A stretch of 64,000 nt of DNA, taken from Chlorella sorokiniana. Taxonomy: Eukaryota > Chlorophyta > Trebouxiophyceae > Chlorellales > Chlorellaceae. Positions 57,265-64,000 of the stretch are shown here, piece by piece (the stretch's first letter is position 1; each line of letters begins with the position of its first letter). Below the pieces are notes generated by a model. It did not search any database and had not been told where the DNA came from. It saw only the letters and a program-made list of their open reading frames with translations. A program made the position numbers and the translations under genes. The stretch is taken from positions 4,156,001 to 4,220,000 of the forward strand of contig CP084613.1 of assembly GCA_025917655.1 (NCBI GenBank), written 5' to 3'.

Positions 57265-60200
57265 TTATAGCGGGCGCCGACCGCCCTCGGTCGCAGCCTC
57301 ACCCACGCCCACCCCGCCCGCCGCTGCCACGGCGTCCAAGCGCTGGTAGCCGCGATGCGCTCTTGCCGCTGCCGCCGCGCCCCTTGCACCGGGCCCCGCC
57401 GCCGCCTTGATCATCCAGTCTGTCAGGCTGGCGGGGGCGGCGGCGGCGGCACCCACGCGCATGGCCTCCGCCGCGCCCCCAGCCGCAAACGTCTTGTTGT
57501 ATGTGTCCTCTCGAAGCAGCAGCTCCCGGCGCAGCCGCTGGCAGCGCTGGTCGGCGGTGGCGGCCTCCCGCCGCGCCTCTGCCAGCTGACCCTCCAGCGC
57601 CGCAATGGCGGCGAGGTCCTCTGGCCGCGCCTCCCTGCACCCAACAGAGCCATCACAATGCCGTTGGAACATACACCATGTTGTCCAAACAAATATTAGA
57701 ATGTGTTCCGCAAATGTCAGAGCGTGGGCCAGGGGTGCCGCAGCCCAACCTCCCAAAAATCGTGCCACAAGCGGCGGCTGAAGCGACAGCCGGTGCCCAG
57801 CCAGCCAGCCGCACCTGCCCAGCCGGTCCCGCAGCTGCGCCGCCTCCGCCAGCAGGGCGCGGCGCTCCCCTCCAGCTCAGCCACCTGCTTGCGGGCGGCA
57901 CGGCGGCACAGCAGGTCTGGATCCCCGAGCCGAGGGGTGGCACGTGAGCGATTCGCTGCAGTAAGCCAGCAGCAAAACACCGCAAACAATGGTGGGCGCT
58001 GCAGCGCGTCCCCGCAACCCACACCTTCTGCTCAAGCCGGGCCGCCACCGCCGCGGCCGCAGACTCCGCCTCCAGCCGTGCCGCCCGCATGTCGGCTGCG
58101 TGTGCGGCGGCGGCGGCGGCGGCGGCCGCCGCCGCCCCGCCCGCCTTTGCCTCCAGCACGGCCCTTGCTTTGAGCAGCTGGCGCTCGGAGGATTCCAGGC
58201 GGGACAGGCCGTCGCGCAGGCGGGACGCCTCCTCCTTGTGCCGCCGCTCCGCCGCCGCCAGCTGGCGCCGATGGTCGCCGCCCGCCACCGCCAGCGCCTG
58301 AGAACGCAGCCGCTCCAGCCGCTCGGCCTCGGCCGCCCAGCGCTGCTGCCACGCCTCGTCGCAGCGCTGGAGCTCCTGCCGGTGGGCCGCCGCCGCTTGG
58401 CTGGCCCGGCGGCCAGCCTCCTCCAGCTGCTGTGCATGCTGCGCCGCCGCCGCCTGCAGCGCGGCACCGTGCTGCTGCCCAAGCTGCTCCAGAGCGGCGC
58501 CCATCTCCCGACGCAGAGCCTCTTCGGCGGCTTCCTGTTGCTGGGTCGCTCGATCCGCCGCTGCAGCCGCCGCTTGTTGCGCCCTCTCGGCGGCAGCTTC
58601 CAGATCGCGCGCTGCGGAAGCCTGCACCGCCAACACCTCAGCCGCGAGCGCAGAACACTGCTGCTCCAGTTCCTTTCTGCTGGACTGCTCGGCTTCTAGC
58701 GCGAAAGCGAGCTGTGCCAGCTCAGCCTGCAGCCTTTCCTCGCTCTCTGCCAGCGCCGCCGCCCCGCGGCCTCCGCCGCCGCCACGCGCTCCGCGCAGCG
58801 CCCTCCCACTCCAAGCCCAGCTGCCGCAGCTCGCTCTGCCGCCGCTGCTCTGCCGTCCGCTGCCGGTCCTCCGCCGCCACGCTCGCCGCCGCCAGCTGGC
58901 GCTGCAAGGCCGCCAGCTGGGCAAGCGAGTAGGCGTGCCGGGCGTGCAGGCTGCGGGTGACGCGGTACAGCGCTGCCAGCTGGCGATGTACTGCCGCCAT
59001 GGCCGCCGGCGGCTCCGGGCCCTGCTGCTGCGCGCCGCTGGGCTGCTTTTTCTGCGTTTCTGTGCCTGGGGTTGGACAGGGGCGAGCTCAGCAGGCTCAG
59101 CAGCCAGCCGCACGTGCTCAGCTGTGCAGGATAGGCTGTCTGCAAGCTGCACCAGCTGAGCAGCCAGCTGGCCGCACAGCGCCCCCAGCACGCCTCATGC
59201 GCCTCCGCCTCAGCCCCCGCCGCCGCCCGCTGCCGCTGCGTCTCACGCTCAAAGTCCGCAGCGGCGGCGGCCAGCTGGCCCTGCAACTGCTCCTCCCGTG
59301 CGGCAAGCGCCTCCGCTGCTTCTTGGCGCTGCCTGGCCAGCTGGGCAGCGGCAGCGGCCTGTACCCTGGAGATCCGCTGCTCCTGCAGCTCAAGCCCCAG
59401 CTGTATCTCAGCTTCCCGCCCCAACCGCTCCTCCGCCACCTCAGCGAGCGCCACCTCAGCGGCCCTCTGCGCCTGCGCCAGCTGCCTGCGCAGCTCGCCG
59501 GCAGCCGCCGCCGCCTCCGCTGCCTGCGCGGCCGCCGCCCGTTCCGCCGCCGCCGCTGCCGCCGCCGTCCCCTCGATGCGCCCGCTCAGCAGCTCTGCTT
59601 GCTGCCTTTGCGCCTGCAGCTCCGCCCCAGCTGCTCCCGCGCCGCTTCTGCCGCCGCCAGCAGCCGCTGCTGCTCCCCCGCCTGCTGTTGCAGCGTGCTG
59701 AGCAGGGCGTGGGTGGCAGCGTGCTCAGCGCGGCTCTCCGCCAGCTCAGCGTGCAGGGCCTCCGCCTGGCGTCTGCGGCACACGGGCGGCAATCGACATG
59801 TGACAAAGGTCACAAAGAGCGTCGCTGCAAGCATTTCAGTGTAACAACAGCGTAAGCGTAGGCAGGTGCTGCAAGGTAAACCGGCCCCCACCCGGCCCCT
59901 CCACCCCCGCCCCCACACAAATACATACACACCGCCACTGCATCCCTATCCCCACACTCACTTGTGCTGCTCTTTGGCCGCCGCCAGCTGGGCCTCCTGC
60001 TCCTGAATGCGACCCCCAGCAGCCTCCAACTGCCGCTGAGTCTCCTCCCCTTGCCGCCGAGCCGCTGCCGCCGCGTCCTCCGCCGCTTGCAGGCGGCTGC
60101 CCAGATCGGCAGCGAGCTCCTCGGCTGCCCGCGCCTCTCCCTGCAGCCGCCGCAGCTGCTGGGCAGCTTCCGCCAGCTCGGAGGACAGCCGCTGCACCGC

Positions 60201-61093
60201 CAGCTGGAGGTCTGCGGCCGCCAGCTCAGCAGAACCGGCTCGGGCGCCCTCCACGGCCGCCTGTTGCCGCGCCTCGGCGCACTGCAGCCGCAGGGCATTC
60301 GCCTCCCGCTCCCAAGCGCTTTGCAGCTCCTGCTGAGCGGCGCCCAGCCGCTGCCGCTCTGCCTGCCATGCGCTTGCAGCCGCGACGTGCTCCGCCGCCG
60401 CCCGTGCCGCCGCCGCCTGCTGCTCCGCCAGCTCCCGCTGCAGGCTGGCAGCTGCAGCAGCTGCATCTGACCGCACCTGTGCCAGCTCTGCCTCCAGTGC
60501 TTCAGACCGCCGTTCCGCAGACGCCAGGGCGTGTTGAAACGCCGCCGCGGCAGACTCGTGCTCCTCTGTCGCTGCTTGCAGCTGGCTGTGGGTCGCAACC
60601 GCACGCTCCTCCCACGATTTTGCTGCGTGTGCGGCAGCGCTGCATGCCGCTTCGCTCTCAGCCAGCCGCCGCTGCAGCGCGCCCAGCTCCGCTTCTGCGC
60701 AGCTGAGCCCCTCTGCCAGGCGTGCCCGCTCCGCTGCGTGCTGCTCCCGCAGCGGCGCCAGCTCCGCTTCCAGCTGCAGCTGCTGCGCATGGTGCTCTGC
60801 TTGGCGCTGGAAGCCTCTAATGCGCTCGGCCGCATCCAGCAGGGCCACCTTCAGCGCAGCGTCTTGCTCTGCAGCCTCCCTGGCGGCGGCTGACGCTTCG
60901 ATGGCCGCACCGGCTGCCGCCTCCTCTCTGCCGCTAGCTGCCGGGGGCCCGCATGCCAGCTGCTGGATCGCACGCGACAGGTGCCCCAGCCGCTGGCCCA
61001 GGTCCCGTTGAACCCCGTCAGAAGCTGCTGCATGTCTGCAGGCTGGGTGGAGGCCACTTCCCCTGCCGCCGCCCTTTCCGCCGCCAGCGCCAT
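57265..61093 (-). CDS. Long coiled-coil protein, FAM184-like
   Basis: Ala/Glu/Gln/Arg-rich coiled coil over almost its whole length of about 1,080 residues. Exons: 59962-61093, 58025-59772, 57815-57884 and 57265-57634. The N-terminus has MQQLLTGFNGTWAQRLGHLS then RAIQQL, comparable to the KIAQLTKVIYALN start of FAM184A. The body has heptad runs such as RGFQRQAEHHAQQLQLEAEL. The last exon gives the best family evidence: REARPEDLAAIAALEGQLAE then RRELLLREDTYNKTFAAGG, parallel to the FAM184A C-terminal block (RESRPEDLQLIAELKDMVAE ... RETNFNKVF). The 57815/57634 junction restores the arginine codon. Frame breaks fall within the 58.0-59.8 kb exon. FAM184 function is poorly known. The assignment rests on remembered motifs, so an unrelated coiled-coil family remains possible. 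Confidence 0.65.
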
Positions 61094-61494
61094 TGCTGCT
61101 GGAGGAAACACGGCCTCCCTACTGTCCGATATCCACGGTAGCCTCCATCTTTCTCGCTAAACCTCGGATAGCGCCCACTCAAAAGGCGGAACCTGCTGGT
61201 CAGCGCGGTTGCCTGGCTGGGCGTCGGAAGATTGCGGGCAGGGCAATTGCAGCGTTTGTGAACTAGAACAATTGAGGACCTACCTGATTTCGACAAATCC
61301 AGCACCCCTCGAAATAGCGAGGTACATCAGTGTGCCGCCGCCCGTCCATTACCACCGCTGCTGGCCTCGCCCAGTTGCCCCCTCCAAGCCTCATGCCTAC
61401 TCCTGCATTCTTTATTTCTGTGTCTTATACTGTGTTTCACCTAAAGAATACTTTGATTAGCACAGTTCTACATTTTTCAGGCTCACACATCGCC
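61094..61494. promoter_or_regulatory. Upstream region of FAM184-like gene / 3' flank of helicase gene
   Basis: A 400-bp gap between two minus-strand genes, noticeably more AT-rich than its neighbours at 61410-61490. No specific motif was identified. Confidence 0.4.
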
Positions 61495-64000
61495 TTAACC
61501 AGCAAAGCCGGCGTAATCCGCCAGCACCGCCCCCAAGGCCCGGCCTTGTAGGCTTGCAGCGTCTTGCGGCTGCCGACGACGACGCACAGGTGGCGGGCGC
61601 GAGACATCGCCACGTTGACGCGCCGCCGGTCCCGGAAGAAGCTGCGGGACGAAGTGGCAGACGGTCAGCTTCCGAAGCTGGCGCAGCGGAAAGCCTGGCT
61701 GGCCGCTGGCGCAGCTACAAGTAAGGGCGGGCGGCTCGGGCACAGCTGGAAGCAAGTCGCAGCCAGTGTGTGGCGCAGCCGGCCCCCACCTGCTAAGGCA
61801 GCGGCTGCTGCCGTTGCCGCCGCAGAAGACGTTGCGCACAGTGGACACAACGACGGCGTCGGCCTCGTCTCCTTGGCACGCATCGATGGACAGCACCTGC
61901 GGGAGCAGCGGCGGGCCCTTTCGCTGAACAGCGCCGCGGGGCTCAAGAGTGCACGCATTAATCTGATTTGTAGTGACTATGCCGAGAGGGGCGGCTCTCA
62001 GTTCCCTGCAACACGGGCTCACCTGGCAGTCGGCGGAGGCCTTGAACCCGGCGCTGGCCAGCAGGCGCTCCAGCAGGTCGCGCTGCCGGTTGTAGATGCT
62101 GATGAGGAAGATGCGGGGCGGGCGATGCCCAGGCCGCGCAGCTGGGCGGCTGCCTGCCGCGCCGCCTTGACCGCCCTGCGGGCAGCGGGGCGCGGGATGC
62201 CTGGAGCTGGGCTGGCCGCTCGCTCGTAGCTTGAGCCAGCTGGGAGGAGGAGCAGCAGCAGCGGCAGCGGCAACAGGGCGCCAGCCTCAGCTGTCAGCTC
62301 TCTCCCTGCCGGCCCACCTCTCCGCCTCCTTTGCGTTTGTGTAGCCGCCGCCGACGAAGCAGCGCTCCCAGCCGTGCACGTCCACAAAGCGGCAGGGCTC
62401 TGCCAGCGTGCTGCGCTTCCTCACGGCGGCGGCGGTCAGCAGGCGGCCGGCGTAGAACTCGCCGGAGACGGCGGCACAGATGGCTGGGTGCATGCGGTAC
62501 TGCTCGGTCAGCATGGCGGCGGGCACACCCACCGCCACCGCTCGCTCCATGAAGCTGCGGTCGAAAGTCCGGGGGGTCCAGTAAAATGCAACGGCAGTTC
62601 AGCAGGCCCCCAAACAGCTGCACGAGGCGCCCGGCAGTGCAGCAGTGCCGCCAACTGCACCGTGCCGCCCACTCCTCACATATGGCCGCAACCCGCAGGT
62701 TTCCGCGGCGCACCTGCGCGTGTGGTTGGGCGGCGGGGCCACCAGGTCCGTGTATGCCGGCAGCTGCAGGTGGTCCCCCACCAGCACCAGATTGGCGGGG
62801 GCCAGGCGGATGAGCGTCGGCAGGGCCATCTCCGCCACGCACCCCGCCTCGTCCACCACCACCGTGTCGATGTCCACCCTCACCTGTACCGCGGGCACCA
62901 GCAGTACAAGCATGTTGCAGTACAACGTGGAGAGGCCCCCAGGCAGAGAGAGACACCAGTGAGAGGATGGCAGGTTGCTGCCGCTGTGGATCGACATGTC
63001 GTGTGCAGCGAGCGCAGAGCGTTGCGGGGCGGGGGCTCGCGGCTCGCACCTCGCACATCGAGCTTGCTCAGGGCAGCCGCCATTCCAGGCGTTGCATCGA
63101 TGGTGCACGCATACACCCTGCACAGCGCACGGGCTGGCGGCGTGGGCTGGCGTCGCGAGGGGAGGGCAGGGGCAGGGAGACCAGCGGGCACGTCAGCAAG
63201 CCCCCAACGCGGCCAGCGGGCGGCGCACCCACCGCGTCTTGGAAAGGATCTCCTTCTCCGCGCGTGCCTTCACGGCATGAAGCACCTTGACCAGCAAGCA
63301 ACTGATGGCTGGCTGCAAGATTTGTGCGTCCACTCCAGGGCGGTTCCGAGCCTGGAGCAGTGGCACACGCGAGCTGTGGCTTGTGCAACAGAGGTGCCAC
63401 AATTTTTGAAGGCAGCTGCTTCGGGGGCCAGTAGGCATCACCAGCCGCATCACGTGCTGTGCCTTCTGCTGCAACACCCCCAACGCCGCGAGGTGCACGG
63501 CGGGAGCCCCGCGCCAGCCCCCAGCGCCGTCACCGGGCGGCGGCAGCGCTGCCGCCAAGCCCGCTGCCGCCTCCGCGGCCGCCTTGCCCAGGGCCAGTTC
63601 CCCGTTCTGCAGTCGCTTCTGCAGGCCCTGCAGCCTCTCGACGCACTCCAACCAGGCTCTGACGTTTGGGTGGCGGGCCAGCCGTGCCTCCAGCGTGAAG
63701 CGCTTGGCGGTGTCCCCCAGCCGCTCCTCCCGCCCAAACACCAGCAGGCTGCCCTCCACCCGCGCCAGCTTGCCCACCACGGCGTCCACCGCCTGGTTGC
63801 GGGAGCAGGTGACCAGCACCTGCGCATGCGTGGAGCGACACAGAAGTTCAGGCAAGCGGCAGCACAGCGGCAGTCGGTGCGGCTGCGTGCAGGGGTCCGC
63901 CCAGCGTTTTTGCACCGGCAACCGCGCAGCGTCTCAGAGCTCCACGTCGGATGCGTGCGGCAGCTGGCCACGTCACCTGGGCCCTGGGCTGCACCCTCGC
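61495..64000 (-). CDS. UPF1-like superfamily 1 RNA/DNA helicase (5' part outside window)
   Basis: C-terminal two-thirds of an SF1 helicase of the UPF1/SETX/NFX1-type group. Exons: 63232-63819 (probably containing an intron), 63060-63117, 62714-62883, 62318-62554, 62023-62239, 61800-61896 and 61495-61641. Motif Ia: VLVTCSRNQAVDAVVGKL. After VYACTIDATPGMAA comes motif II VDIDTVVVDEAGCVAEMALP (DEAG box), then motif III LVLVGDHLQLPAY and motif IV AAMLTEQYRMHPAICAAVSG. Then RIFLISIYNRQRDLLERLL, motif V VLSIDACQGDEADAVVVSTV, and motif VI RRRVNVAMSRARHLCVVVGS. The Walker A exon must lie beyond 64000. There is no obvious CH or zinc-finger domain in the visible part, so the exact subfamily is open. 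One base is missing near 62120. The stop is TAA. Confidence 0.85.

Overview
This is a gene-dense nuclear window from a green alga. The best fit is a trebouxiophyte of the Chlorella/Micractinium/Auxenochlorella type. It is very GC-rich, and its genes have many short introns with strong gtgag donors and (c/t)gcag acceptors. TGTAA poly(A) signals follow several genes. Algal or plastid gene products are present: PsaK, a BADC-type ACCase regulator, an ACR11-like double-ACT protein and plant-type cytosolic pyruvate kinase.

Layout. 0-3.1 kb: last exon of xanthine dehydrogenase (+), a DIP13/SSNA1 microtubule-binding coiled coil (-), and PSAK (+), the latter two divergent across about 195 bp. 3.8-6.9 kb: no intact gene; instead five foldback inverted repeats built from diverged pieces of one unidentified coding family. 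7.1-11.2 kb: BADC (+) convergent with the V-ATPase assembly factor VMA12/TMEM199 (-). 11.6-21.2 kb: a ubiquitin-specific protease (+) and RNA polymerase I subunit A49 (+). 21.8-29.1 kb: ACR11-like protein (-) and a TM9SF3-type nonaspanin (-). 30.4-33.0 kb: choline kinase (+). 34.0-45.3 kb: two tandem paralogues (-) encoding secreted LysM-FAS1-proline-rich proteins with large in-gene minisatellites. 46.0-55.1 kb: acyl-protein thioesterase with an added C-terminal SAP-like segment (+) and pyruvate kinase (+). 56.2-56.5 kb: a 62-bp tandem repeat. 57.3-61.1 kb: FAM184-like coiled-coil protein (-). 61.5 kb to the window end: UPF1-like SF1 helicase (-, incomplete).

The genes do not form one pathway and most are housekeeping. 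The clearest functional unit is the pair of LysM-FAS1 paralogues. They share exon lengths and phases across the LysM-FAS1 core, then diverge into different proline-rich repeats and different C-termini. By domain logic they are candidate cell-wall/extracellular-matrix adhesion proteins that bind a glucosamine-type polymer.

Caveat. Almost every conserved gene here has one or more single-base frame breaks, usually one base short in a G or C run. The same pattern in many unrelated housekeeping genes points to residual consensus errors rather than mass pseudogenisation. I therefore give spans by exon homology, and raw-frame translations stop early in many places.
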